NCBI RefSeq assembly: GCF_021155765.1
Contig: NC_060114.1
Coordinates: 4,712,001-4,776,000, forward strand
Direction of reading: 5' to 3'
From: Diprion similis
Lineage: Eukaryota > Arthropoda > Insecta > Hymenoptera > Diprionidae
DNA length: 64,000 nt
In this document: piece by piece, positions 40,401 through 48,832 of the stretch
Layout: each line of letters starts with the position of its first letter
How positions within the stretch are numbered: the first letter of the stretch is position 1
Position numbers and translations under genes: made by a program
The notes under the pieces: generated by a model
The model's input: the letters and a program-made list of their open reading frames with translations, nothing else
Database searches by the model: none
What the model was told of the DNA's origin: nothing

Positions 40401-43306
40401 CTGCAAAAATGATAAATTTCTGATTCTCTAAGGATTGGAGAGTTTGGAACACCTTCCAAGAAGATAACATGATTATCCAGAAAACTGCTATAACGCAACG
40501 AATCCCTTCATTGTACTCAATAAGATGTGGAGAATTCTATACTGTTTCACCTTATAGCGTCGGACGGCCACCATTCCCAGTTTTTTCTAACATCAACTAT
40601 TCTCAAATATTTTATATACAAATCTATCTGCATTATCTTGTTTCTTGATGTCGCTTAACTTTCGAATTTTTGTGCTACTTTTGAAAATCTAATAAAATTG
40701 CACAAACTTTTAGGCAATATTACTGATATTTTGAGGTCCCGCAGAACTTTTTGGGGTTTCAAAAGCAGCTCAAAAATTCTTTTTCTCAAAAAGTTTTTTT
40801 CTCTCGGTGTCGAGCTTTGGAACGATCATGAGGAGTATCGTGAACGAAAAAAACGGGTACCTAGTATTTGAGAGCACCAACTCCACGTCATACTAAAGTC
40901 ACAATAAAATAGGGTAACGTTGACTGTCCGACGGTAATAGTGAATCCACACATCAAATTTCTCGTCCTAGCTGAAAAAACAAATGCGTTGTGCGGACCTC
41001 CAAAGACTATTATTTGGTGTCAATCCACCATTATATTTGATGTTGAACTTCCGAATTGACGTAAAAAATTATTCTGGTATAGTAGTCCACACCTCGTGCA
41101 GAAATTTAACTAGCCGTATTAAACTCTGCAAATCTGAACCTGATGTTGGTTGGATTTCTTCCGGATAAACTGGCTAGAGTGAGCTCGTCAAATTTCAATT
41201 TGGCGTTAGTCAGGTTTTATTTGGAACCTCTGGTTAGGGCAAACTAGGCAAAGCCCGACTTGGCACTGTCCAGATTTATCTGACCCTGACTAAGCCTGAC
41301 GCATTACAAGTACCTACCGAGAGTAGCCACCAGACGTTATGGGGGTTCTTGGCGTTCTCGTGATAAAAGCATCAGATTATTGCTTGTAGAGTGTGGCCAT
41401 CTACTTCTAAATTCATGACAAATATTATTTTCATGGATATCTGCCTACAGATTTCAGTTACTCATTTGCGGTAACATTCTCTCTCCATCTATCATAAAAC
41501 TGAGTAATTTGTTACATAATTTCAAAATCTAATAAATCAGATGAATCGTTTTGCAAAGTCTGATTTGGTATGACTTGATAAACGCACTATCAGGGACTAT
41601 TCAAAGACTTTGATCACTACCGGGTCAAGCCCCAGTCATAATGTTACTTTATATTCGTCATCCGAGCCTATAAATCAGGTAGTAGGCTGCTGCAAGTCTG
41701 ATTAGGATTGTATTTAGGTACTGGCGAGTCTTCTCGTTGGATACTGGCGAGATTTCTCTGTTCTTTCCTGGCTAGCAGCTGTTGAGTTTTCCGAAACTCC
41801 AGAAACTCTTCAGTTTATCTGGACGTAATATTGCGTGACACGTACGCCTAGTTTAAACTCGACAGTTTTTCTGCCCTTAACTGGATAGAAAGAAGGAAAG
41901 CTGGACAGGGTCTGACCAGCGCCTATTTTCAATCTCTACACAGGACCTGTTTTCTCAAAGCGAATTAAAGGATGTACTAAAGATTCTTGTAAGGAATACT
42001 AACAGATGACCTGCCGTCGGATTATAATGTATAATAGTTCATACCTCTATGTATTAGAATTTTCTATGACTATCGTTAGATCATAAGGATTGTTTCAAAG
42101 AATTGGAATAACGGACATACTTCTGCGATTAATCCATAATCTAGAACTATACCTACCATGATAATTGGTTGAAATTTAATTCGCGACTAGCCAAGCATAT
42201 GAGTAAGAAGAACAAATTTCGTCGATTGATGGTCATAATATGTATATTTACACACAGTGAAACGACATTTCGGCCGGACCCTGCCGACCATCTCGAGACG
42301 CATTTTGTAATTGCAAATGCATTTCGTATTTTTCTCCGTGTAGCCTGAAGATGGTCGGCAGGGTGCAGCCGAAACGTCGTTTGACTTTGTCCAAAAATAC
42401 ATTCTGACCATCAATCGACAAAATTTTTTCATCCTATACCATATTAATATGCAGGATTTTAATCGTATAACATCTACCATTTTTTCCGTCGGACGCTTTC
42501 GCGGCCGATGGAATTAGTACGAAAGTTACGAGATCACGCTGATCACTCAACAAACCCGAAACCATACGGCAGCATTATATGGGGTACGTACGACTTGAGG
42601 GCAATTAGATAGATTCCAGATAAGAAGTCTATTATCGGTACTCACTGGCAAATCGGGGGTCGTTAGTGGCCGGTGGCGCGGGCGCGTACCATGGATGATG
42701 ATGGGAAGACCTCATGGGGTCGGAGGCGGTGGCGCCTCCGCCGACGCCGCCGGGCCCGGCGTGATGATAGGGTGACAATTCGGCGGCACAGTACTGATAT
42801 TGGGAAGTGAGCTGCATGGTCGCGTAAGGATTGCCCATTGCTCCCATGCCCCCGTTGCCACCAGCACCCCCCAACGGAGGACCAGGCGTCGATCCACCGG
42901 GAGTGGACCCGCCGTGAAGCGGCGGACTTCCGCTGCTAGCGCTGGAGCTTCCGGCGTTTCCGGCGACGCGGCCGCCGCAGGCGTTGGCGTAGGGCGAGCT
43001 CTGAGGGTGCGTGACGACCCCGACGCCAACCGCCGCTGCCGCCGCAGCAAGTTCCAGCTTCCTGTAGGACTCCTCGATCGGGCTGAGAATGTCGGTTACA
43101 CTAAATGGCGTCGTGTGCGCACCACCGCCTGTCTGAACGTGGGACTGGTGCTGTTTTGGGGACAAACTCATAGCCAGGTCGACGCCGTTCAGGTCCGGCA
43201 GCAGGCCGGCCTGCTCCAGCTGCGTCTGCTGCTGATGGTGCTGGTGATAAGAAGCCGCGTTGTTGTTCCCTTGGCCACCGCCACCGCCACCTCCACTACC
43301 GCTCAT
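7613..43306 (-). CDS. scro: scarecrow, NK2.1-class homeobox transcription factor (4 exons)
   Basis: Sequence-specific DNA-binding transcription factor of the NK2.1 (NKX2-1/TTF-1) group, a nuclear developmental regulator; in insects scro is expressed in brain and pharynx (family knowledge). The coding exons are 42646-43306, 34469-34758, 17790-17876 and 7613-7945. All junctions are GT-AG, the phases are 1, 0 and 0, and the product has 456 residues. The TN motif ([12 protein letters not shown]) is at residues 65-76, the homeodomain at 274-333 and the NK2-specific domain ([16 protein letters not shown]) at 351-366; the protein ends GRAW. Recognition helix 3 contains WFQNHRYK with NK2-type Tyr54. 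[14 protein letters not shown] after the helix fits scro/NKX2-1 rather than vnd/NKX2-2, which has KTK. The intron between homeodomain residues 44 and 45 is a classic homeobox position. No in-frame damage is visible. Regulation cannot be read beyond large introns typical of developmental genes. Confidence 0.93.
8012..9255. mobile_element. Family-1 TIR repeat, copy C, split by a nested insertion
   Basis: Left end GAGAGAAAATGGTGAAAGTTAG (from 8014) and right end CTAACTTTCACCATTTTTTCTC (to about 9254) are inverted copies. Family internal blocks are at 8030-8160 and 9090-9230. The intervening ~650 bp is a separate palindromic tandem repeat (8270-8905), so this copy appears to have been interrupted after insertion. 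Confidence 0.55.
8270..8905. repeat. Large inverted repeat built of ~121-bp tandem units
   Basis: Units containing AAAATTCAAAATGGCGGATCC and TTTTTGAGGTCGCTGAATC recur at about 121-bp spacing (GGATCC near 8347 and 8468). They then recur in inverted orientation at 8700-8900 (GTTGGATCCGCC near 8824). The arms are roughly 250 bp around an AT-rich spacer. It has no protein-coding potential beyond frames mirrored between arms. Confidence 0.6.
10799..10828. repeat. (AC)n microsatellite
   Basis: CA repeat with two G interruptions in scro intron 3; a GA-rich run lies nearby at 10600-10630. Confidence 0.9.
11185..11566. repeat. Family-2 double-hairpin repeat, copy 1
   Basis: About 380 bp made of two successive foldbacks. 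GGCATGCCCGTGAATCGCCTG/inverted CGGTTTACGAGCATGCCAC spans 11199-11328. CACGGTATGGGCATTGAAAA/TTTTCAATGCCCATGCCGT spans 11343-11562. It is near identical to 24401-24786 in direct orientation. The second hairpin carries an 84-codon frame ([15 protein letters not shown] and on) also open in the other copy. Confidence 0.65.
14115..14150. repeat. (GAAC)n repeat turning into its inverse
   Basis: Five to six CGAA units run directly into CGTTCGTTCG, giving a small palindrome in scro intron 3. Confidence 0.85.
14501..14531. repeat. (AT)n microsatellite
   Basis: Perfect AT run of about 30 bp. Confidence 0.9.
15578..15592. repeat. Poly-C tract (15 C)
   Basis: Homopolymeric C run, unusual in this AT-rich DNA; the length may be an assembly uncertainty. 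Confidence 0.85.
16107..16331. mobile_element. Family-3 TIR repeat, copy 1
   Basis: Ends CTTTTAAGTGACTTGTGTACCAACTG and, inverted, GACTTAAGTAAGACGTGTACCAACG. Sub-terminal AAATCCCTAGA is matched by TCTAGGGGATTT. About 225 bp and non-coding. Copy 2 lies 800 bp to the right in the same orientation. Confidence 0.6.
16376..16868. mobile_element. Family-4 TIR element (~490 bp) between two family-3 copies
   Basis: Left terminus CTAGGTACACCATATATACTC and right terminus GTGAGTATACATGGTGTGCCTA are inverted copies. A third related terminus, CTAGGCACACCATGTATACTC, is at 33985. The interior contains a 97-codon plus-strand frame (16423-16716) with no recognised domain. Confidence 0.5.
16900..17128. mobile_element. 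Family-3 TIR repeat, copy 2
   Basis: Direct repeat of 16107-16331: the ATGTGTACCAACTGTTTAAAG start, the TTCTGGCGAACGCT core and the CGGTTGGTACACGTCTTACTT end. Both copies are followed by TCCAGTCCAGCGCGAGAGAG, so similarity extends past the TIR. Confidence 0.6.
17190..17590. repeat. Repeated non-LTR retrotransposon-like 3' tail segments
   Basis: AAATCGGTTGAGTAGTTTTTAGGATCATCG near 17260 recurs in altered form near 17430 and 17560. Motifs of this form are common near 3' ends of insect non-LTR (RTE/CR1/Jockey-type) elements (family knowledge). There is no ORF. A related single motif is near 38110. Fragmentary and decayed. Confidence 0.45.
17790..17876 (-). CDS. scro: scro coding exon 3 (recognition helix microexon, 87 nt)
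   Basis: Exactly 29 codons between acceptor ATGTTTCAG and donor GTAAGA. It encodes [19 protein letters not shown] and a short basic/Gln-rich tail, residues 318-346. It supplies homeodomain positions 45-60, including Trp48, Phe49, Gln50, Asn51 and Tyr54. It is phase 0 at both ends, so skipping would keep frame but delete the DNA-recognition helix. No database entry is needed to place it: it completes the homeodomain left open by the preceding exon. Confidence 0.93.
20619..21058. mobile_element. Family-1 TIR repeat, copy D
   Basis: Left end ATGAGAAAAGGAAACTTAG, right end TAAGTTTCACAGTTTTCTCTCAT. Internal family motifs are CTGCGCATGCGCGGG near 20655, GGCTGGCCAACTCAAGCTT, GAGTAAGTTGGCTCCT and CCGCATGCGC. 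About 440 bp, with no coding capacity. Confidence 0.6.
22646..22672. repeat. (CT)n microsatellite
   Basis: CT run of about 25 bp; a CAG-rich stretch follows at 22905-22930. Confidence 0.9.
24184..24206. repeat. (ATCT)n microsatellite
   Basis: Five to six perfect tetranucleotide units in scro intron 2. Confidence 0.9.
24401..24786. repeat. Family-2 double-hairpin repeat, copy 2
   Basis: Direct repeat of 11185-11566 about 13.2 kb away, with only scattered substitutions and single-base length changes. It keeps both hairpins, the doubled GAGCCGGAAGC motif and the same 84-codon frame. This implies recent copying or gene conversion. Both copies are in scro introns. Confidence 0.65.
25451..25494. 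repeat. (TG)22 microsatellite
   Basis: Uninterrupted TG repeat of about 44 bp in scro intron 2, likely polymorphic. Confidence 0.95.
28761..28853. repeat. 39-bp-arm hairpin in scro intron 2
   Basis: Arm 1 (28761-28799) ends CAGAAAAGACGACTTTT and arm 2 (28815-28853) begins AAAAGTCGTCTTTTCT, with a 15-nt loop and few mismatches. The outer stems contain GCGCATGCG-type alternating purine-pyrimidine. If transcribed it would form a stable stem-loop; otherwise it is a foldback remnant. Confidence 0.5.
29743..29769. repeat. (ATT)n microsatellite
   Basis: Trinucleotide run in scro intron 2. Confidence 0.85.
30024..30060. repeat. (CT)n microsatellite
   Basis: CT-rich run with two interruptions. Confidence 0.85.
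31365..31775. mobile_element. Family-1 TIR repeat, copy E
   Basis: Left end CGAGAGAAAATGGTGAAACTTA, right end GGTTTCATCGTTTCCTCTCGG inverted. Internal blocks TGGTCGACGAGATCGCATCG, GGCAGGGGTGCCAACTTAC and TTGAGTTGGCCAGCCTG align with copies A and B. About 410 bp, inside scro intron 2. Confidence 0.65.
32897..32922. repeat. (GA)n microsatellite
   Basis: AG run in scro intron 2. Confidence 0.85.
34469..34758 (-). CDS. scro: scro coding exon 2 (linker and homeodomain residues 1-44)
   Basis: Residues 221-317. The acceptor is a T-rich tract ending in CAG just before 34758. Codon 221 is split (A|TT, Ile). After ISRLMG comes a Gly/Met/Val-rich linker with an imperfect GVGVGVGMG repeat, then [19 protein letters not shown], which starts the homeodomain. 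Helices 1 and 2 are complete and the exon stops at HLTPTQ with donor GTAAGT. The sequence is almost identical to vertebrate NKX2-1 across this half of the homeodomain. Confidence 0.93.
36468..36509. repeat. (GA)n microsatellite
   Basis: Interrupted GA run of about 40 bp in scro intron 1. Confidence 0.85.
38706..38735. repeat. (CAG)n microsatellite
   Basis: CAG repeats with one CAA interruption, intronic and not in a supported exon. Confidence 0.85.
39250..39273. repeat. (TA)n microsatellite
   Basis: Perfect TA run of 24 bp. Confidence 0.9.
42214..42428. mobile_element. Foldback element with ~80-bp inverted arms
   Basis: The left arm (42214-42292) runs from AAATTTCGTCGATTGATGG to CCTGCCGACCATCT. 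The right arm (42349-42428) mirrors it from GATGGTCGGCAGGGTGCAGC to CGACAAAATTTTTT, around a 56-bp spacer. GATGGTCGGCAGGGTGCAGCCGAAACG-like strings are common at ends of arthropod retroelements (family knowledge, not tested here). It lies about 210 bp inside intron 1 from scro exon 1. Confidence 0.6.
42646..43306 (-). CDS. scro: scro coding exon 1 (N terminus, TN motif)
   Basis: Encodes residues 1-220 plus the first base of codon 221. The start is the ATG at 43306. A second in-frame Met at residue 46 (MSLSPK) aligns with the usual vertebrate NKX2-1 start, so initiation could be there. I chose the upstream ATG because the frame is open and insect scro proteins have longer N termini. The exon holds a Gly/Gln/His-rich leader, the TN motif, an alanine run and Gly/Ser/Pro-rich low complexity. 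It ends DPRFA, with donor GTGAGT at 42640-42645. DPRF joined to ISRLMG from exon 2 reproduces the NKX2-1 linker. Base composition is far more GC-rich than the flanks. Confidence 0.92.
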
Positions 43307-44700
43307 TTCCGAGACTCGTTCTGCTCGTTCAACTGTTTACCAGCGGCCCCGTAAATCCGAGCTCACACCCCACAATTCCAAAACACGAATAAGTAGTACG
43401 GACACTGGCTCCGGCTAAATACTTAATTCCCGACGCATCGCCCCAGCTGCACGTACGTACGCCTGGCTTTCGACCTATCTCACGTTCGTATCACCGAGTC
43501 GTGGTAAAATTTCCACATTTCGAACACTGTGATGGGTTGGTTTGGCAGAACCTTCGGGAATTCACGTCAAATACCGCGCACTAGTTATACAAGTTAATTT
43601 ATATAATTTGATGAAAGTATAAGGTTATATAGACACTTCGAGATCACTTTGTTCACAGCTGTTGAAGTCGAAACCGCGCACTTAAACTCCACATCAGTAT
43701 GTAGGTACGTTGATCTTCGGTTAACACCGGAATTCACTGCAGTTTCGAAGTAGATCGAGTCGCGCGTTTGAAGAATACCGACATCCGGAATTAAGCGACA
43801 CCATGATCGTATAAGGTCAACGAAAGTGAAAACAATTACAGGTATAGACAACGGTCAGACAGGGTTAATTGGTGGAGGTGATGAGGAGTGGCCGGCGGCC
43901 GGCCGGCGGCCGACTGAAAACTCCTGTGGAGTCTTTTAGTCCTTGGACTCGCGGTTCGGGGGCCGTGCAGTGGTAGAGATGTAGTAGACCCAACTTTGCT
44001 CTCAGCGGAGGATATACACGTTGGCCAGAGAAGCTGAGGGCTATGGATGGATGGTCCTATGGTCGGATGGATAGATGAATGGAGGACTGTTGGGCTTGCA
44101 CTCTCCGCGGTGGAGAGGTCCTCACGACTCCTCTCACAACCGCTTATAGAAACCACTCGACCGTCTCGTATAAGGTCGTCGTTGCTCGGCGGCCCGGCCC
44201 AGGCGCTTCGCGAACCAGTAGATGATGCGATGAGTACCCACTACCGAGAAGTGCCCCTGGTACCAAGAGTCGAGTTCTTCCCCCTTCCGCGCGACGCCGG
44301 GACTCGGGAGAGGTCCTTCTCGCTCGAGAGGTGCCCCCGGGATTCCCACCATTCCCACTACCGCCAATCCCGCCCGTTGGCCCATGGCATTGGCTCGTGA
44401 TGAGTGACGACACGCTCGGCTTCTCGGCTCGTCGCTCTCCATTGGCGGACGGAACTCCCAGCGACTGAGTGGCAGCCAATGGGCGAAAGGCTCCTCCCCT
44501 TGGGGGCGGGGCTTCCCGCTGATCGCCATGGCCACCCACGACTCTGCTTGGCCCGGATGCCGGAGTGCAACCCACTGCAAAATTACTGGCTGCGCGGAAC
44601 GAGTTGCGCCGGAATCAACTCTCTCCCACCGCTGGATCCCCCTGCCGATACTCTCGAGGTTTGACTGCCGTAGCGATGCTTGACTCGTGCAGCGCGCTCC
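43307..44700 (-). promoter_or_regulatory. scro 5' UTR / promoter region, GC-rich
   Basis: The 1.4 kb upstream of the scro ATG is distinctly GC- and CpG-rich against an AT-rich background. It includes a GGCCGGCGG palindromic run near 43888-43912. The many overlapping open frames here on both strands are what GC-rich DNA produces by chance. The transcription start and any 5' noncoding exon cannot be located from sequence. Confidence 0.4.
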
Positions 44701-47642
44701 CGGGGATTATGGGAAATTTACGGGTGGACGCTTCGCGATGCGGTGGTGACGGAGTCTTTGGCCAGACTGTACCTACCCTTCGCCGATTATACCGCGAGTC
44801 TCGTAACGGTGCTAGGAGTCCTCTGCAGGCGTTCTGACCCTGACCCACGCACCTACATGCCTGTAACTTCAGGTTGTGTGGTAATACGTTTTGGAATCCG
44901 AATGCGTATGGACAATAGGTTATGCAGTCTGTGGCAGGGAATCGGGATTTTGGATTTCTGGGAGGAGGGATGGTAGTTTAGCTGTATGTGTGGTTTGAGG
45001 ACGAATGTGCTTTATTGTGCGAATCAAAGGTTATGAAAAGAGGGAAATCCGTTTGTAGAACGGTAGAATCTCCGGTAATGCAAATTGCTCCAATGATTGT
45101 GAACACGAATAAAGCACACTGCGAAAAAAAGTCATTGAATCAATTCAAGTTCTATAGGTCTAACAAACTGTTTAGTTGATTCAACTAAATTTTGTTAGAC
45201 CAACAAAAGTATTTTGTTGAATTAAGTAAGTAGATTTTGTTCGCCGCGTTTAGTTGAATCAAACGACTATCACTTGAATCAAATAATCTTTTCCATCCAT
45301 TAGCATCCTCAGATTATATAACTAAAATGATTGCTCGTATGTGCAAATTATAGCAACACAAGCTATTAAGTTATCCACGATTTCAGATAAGATTTTATAA
45401 TTAGAACGTTGAAAGTGATTAAACTCTACTATTCTTATCTGATTTTATTGGTAATCTCTGGAAGCTTCTATGCCATATAGAGTTTATGTGGTGAACAAAA
45501 TAAACCCATAAACATTATAGAATCGAATCAAAAGTACCAAAGCTCAATCATTTCGAATGTTCTGTTTGTAAAACCTTTTTTCAAACTGTTGATACCTTCA
45601 GCTGGTCTTATTCGACCTCGTTCAGATTCCTTTCGAATAACAATTAAGTGGAATATTGTTTCATTCAAGTTGACTATCATTGGCATTTATAACATATTGC
45701 TCGAAATTTTGTAAACGGTTTTTTCTTAATTTCGAACTTTTGATTCAGGTGTTGCGGTTGCTTCTTCATTTATCTTAACGATTCAAAAGAAGTTTTGAAA
45801 ACATTCTACATTTCGCAAACAAAGAGAAGAAAATCTTATATATGCAGACCATTTCTGATTCTGCGTAATATGTATTATATATATAATTGCTACATGTCTA
45901 ATATAATACACACATACGAGGGTGAATCTGTAACGGTAACAAATCTTAGGATGTAAATTGCGCATTTTCAAACTTTGTTTCTTCAATAAAATTGGTTATC
46001 AGTAACCCTTTGCAGCGTTATAAGTTGCACGGTGACACCTGGTTTAGTACTATGAAACAGTACAAAGGAAAAATTTAGAATTTCAATGCACATGAGGATT
46101 ATTACATCTTTGTTGCGCAAAAAAAGAATTCGCGCGAAAAAATATCCGATACATATTCCATGTTTACAATACAATGGTACCATGGTACAACAATATATAT
46201 CTACAATCCGATTTCCATCAAAAATATTATTACTATACGTAAAAAATCTATCAGTATACAAGTTACAATATCATTCGAATGTTATATTTACTCGAAATTC
46301 GGGTCAAGTCGAAATTAAGTATGTACTTGTGGATTAAAAGCGGCCTAGTTCGAAGTAGTTTTTCTCCTTTTTCACATAATAATATTCAAATATCCAAGTA
46401 GGTGCAGAATCGCTCTTATTGAAACGATGTAAATATGAACTTGTATAGACGTAATGGCTCGACCGAAGGTGGAATGAATTGAAAGGATTGCCGGGCGGAG
46501 TATCGGTATACATATAACATAAGTAGACGTACTTTCATTTCCAATATTTGTCCTCCGTGCAGACTCCGTGATTTCTTTATACCTGTTTTGGGCAATATTG
46601 TCAACCTATTTGTTCAATTTGCCACATCGAAGCGATTCGAAGTTATAGAACATAACAGTGACTCTCATTTGGAAATAAACACCATGACCATGGCTGTAAA
46701 ATTTTCCTTGAAAACACTGCTGGAGTTACTCCAAGTTGAGAAGTCAACCAAGTCAAAGGAACATCTGTATCCGGCGAATACTGTTAGTGTGTATATTGTA
46801 CATATATCATTTATCAAAAAGTAATTTTGTATATTTATTTACTTTTCAATCTCAAAAATAAGCAGTTCCATTTATTTAGTTTCATAATGTACGTCATGTT
46901 ATAATCATTTGGTTACAGTCACAATATTTTTTTCAAATACAATAATCCGTCTGCATGCTATTGTATCAAAAACCGTTCTTTTATGTAACTTTTTCAGTGT
47001 ATACAAGCCAAAATTTTATTTATTAACAATTGAAAAAAGATTCAATTTAAAGCGTGTAAATAAATTCAACTGTACCGGATTTATGCTATCTGAGTATAAA
47101 TCAATAGAAATTTGCTGGTATAATCAGCGAATATTTATTGATTTGCACGGATAAATTTACCACTGGAAGGCTGGGGAAAATGAGTGGTAGGTAATAATCA
47201 GTTCCATGTATGTACTTTGTGGGACCTTACCAGATGAGGAGTTACCTACAGTCCTAGGCTCGTTTGACACGGTACGACTTTTTGCAGGGAGTAATCGGTA
47301 ATCGTGGGAAACTTTCATATCCCCAGATTGATGGGTAGTTAACAAAATATCCCCAGTGGTAAGCGGCGTTACCATTCGTCGGTAACTGGCACTTATACCT
47401 ATATTAATATACCCAGAATTAATGTCCAATAGTTACTAACAAGCTGATAAAAGTGAATATTGTGAGCATCGGAGTGACACTCAATGATTTAGGATAAGAC
47501 CTTTATTCGACGATGAATTACGAAGCATTAAAACCTGACTCGAGCTGAGTGATGAATTAACCAAGAGTTAGTAGAACTTTTTAGTTTTCCCCCACGTATG
47601 TTGGTAACGCAATTATATCACCAGCACACTCAATATATGGTG

Positions 47643-47774
47643 CTTCCGATATTAACTCCCAGTGCTGCCAACAATTTTTTATCGCATTTACGCTACCGAG
47701 TTCGTGAGTAGCTCTGCCTTTGTCTCACTGTTAGGGAGTTTTTGGGGCTGCCAACTAATTTCAGAAAGCACCCA
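47643..47774 (-). mobile_element. Family-5 TIR repeat, inverted copy
   Basis: The reverse complement of this stretch aligns with 55206-55339 along its length, including GAAATTAGTTGGCAGC, ACTCCCTAAC, AAAGGCAGAGCTA and CACGAACT. The ends are GGGTGCTTTC-like. Non-coding. Confidence 0.5.
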
Positions 47775-48044
47775 TACAAAAGTTACCAAATTTCCATTGT
47801 TTGTTATTGTTATATCAATTCTACCACTGTCATTAAATTTCCTCAGCAACATTTATTTTTCTTACTGTGGTAATAGAATGTCACCCCAGTTTTCAAATAA
47901 GAAAGTGGAAACTGGAAGAGGAAATTCGTGTCAGCCCGCTCTAACTGATGGTCAGAGGAGTGCTCTACTGCCTACTGGTGCATTGGAACCCTAATACTCC
48001 TTATTTCCCCTGAAATTAGCCTACTTACACACTGTGAAGTCTGA

Positions 48045-48125
48045 TAATCTTGCCAATCAATAGAGTTCAATCGTTTTGCATATACGCAGTCACTTAATCG
48101 AACTGTTAATTTTTCCCAGTTATGT
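48045..48125. repeat. Family-1 repeat fragment
   Basis: CCAATCAATAGAGTTCAATCG, an altered TGCATATACGCAG block and a degenerate terminus TAATTTTTCCC resemble the right-hand end of copy C (9181-9255). No left end was found. Confidence 0.35.
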
Positions 48126-48379
48126 TTGGTATGTTTTCCAAGTGAGCCATATTTAGTTTCAAAAGACCTCTTTTGATTGAATGATGAAACGGAAATCTTC
48201 TAGCTTGCACTGGATAGTCTATACCTTTGTATTTGCATAATTTAGTGGAAACTTCTTGCTAACTGCCAAGATCTCAACGTCACATTCTTGGGTCATATTG
48301 CTTATCCACATCACCCATTTTGTTTCCAATAAATCCATTGGACAACATTACTCGATATCGGGACCTTAAATTGAATATT

Positions 48380-48385
48380 TTTATT
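48380..48385 (-). terminator. Candidate Lcmt1 poly(A) signal
   Basis: Minus-strand AATAAA (plus TTTATT), the nearest clear hexamer found downstream of the stop. The DNA is AT-rich, so chance occurrence is likely. Confidence 0.25.
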
Positions 48386-48627
48386 TGAACAGACAAGTCA
48401 CCATTTTTCATCGGCCAAACAGGATAATATTATCCTGGGAACGAAAAACCATTACGTATTGTTTTGTTCATTTATCATTACTATCATTATTATACCTTCG
48501 AATTCTTTTTAATTTTATATGTTATTTTATATACACATCTTACACGACTCAGTTCGAATACTTATATACCTGGTGTAACACGACCCTTGCGACAGACAAA
48601 TATGAAACTTAAGAATAAAAGATGGGA

Positions 48628-48832
48628 TTAACCCTGAGCTATGGAAATATTTTTAAAAGTTTGACCATTCCAAGCAACTGCGATACAGTAATGCTGCAAC
48701 AATTGAACGAGGAGTTCTCGTTCATCCAACATTTCTATTCGCTCTATCCGCGTTCGCTCCGAGGATAGTAGAGAGTCGTAAACTTCAACCATCGTCCAGG
48801 CGTTCGAGCCTTCCCAACCGTTCATTGTAAAT
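48628..48832 (-). CDS. Lcmt1: Lcmt1 coding exon 4 (C terminus)
   Basis: Completes codon 250 (AG|A, Arg) and encodes residues 251-317 to TAA. The sequence NGWEGSNAW, IERIEMLDERELL and QLLQHYC matches the LCMT1 C-terminal block, which ends shortly after. It is separated from exon 3 by a 3.5-kb intron (48833-52335) in which I see no other gene. A minus-strand AATAAA sits about 245 nt downstream, at 48380-48385. Confidence 0.9.

Larger units (their letters stand above)
34759..42645 (-). other. scro intron 1 (7.9 kb)
   Basis: Starts GTGAGT and ends with a T-rich tract and CAG. It holds degenerate GATTTCATAGGATTT-like repeats at 36940-37140, GA and CAG microsatellites, a diffuse imperfect repeat at 41170-41900 and the 215 bp foldback element at 42214-42428. 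No coding segment is supported. Confidence 0.85.
44701..48379. other. Intergenic DNA between scro and Lcmt1
   Basis: AT-rich DNA with short random ORFs. The 45120-45300 stretch is rich in GTTGAATYAA-like inverted motifs. A family-5 TIR repeat lies at 47643-47774 and a family-1 fragment near 48045-48125. No gene was recognised. Confidence 0.6.

Noticed and set aside
44134-44580. Long overlapping open frames of 140-150 codons on both strands upstream of scro
   Set aside because: They lie in GC-rich promoter-like DNA where stop codons are scarce; composition is Arg/Gly/Pro-rich with no domain.
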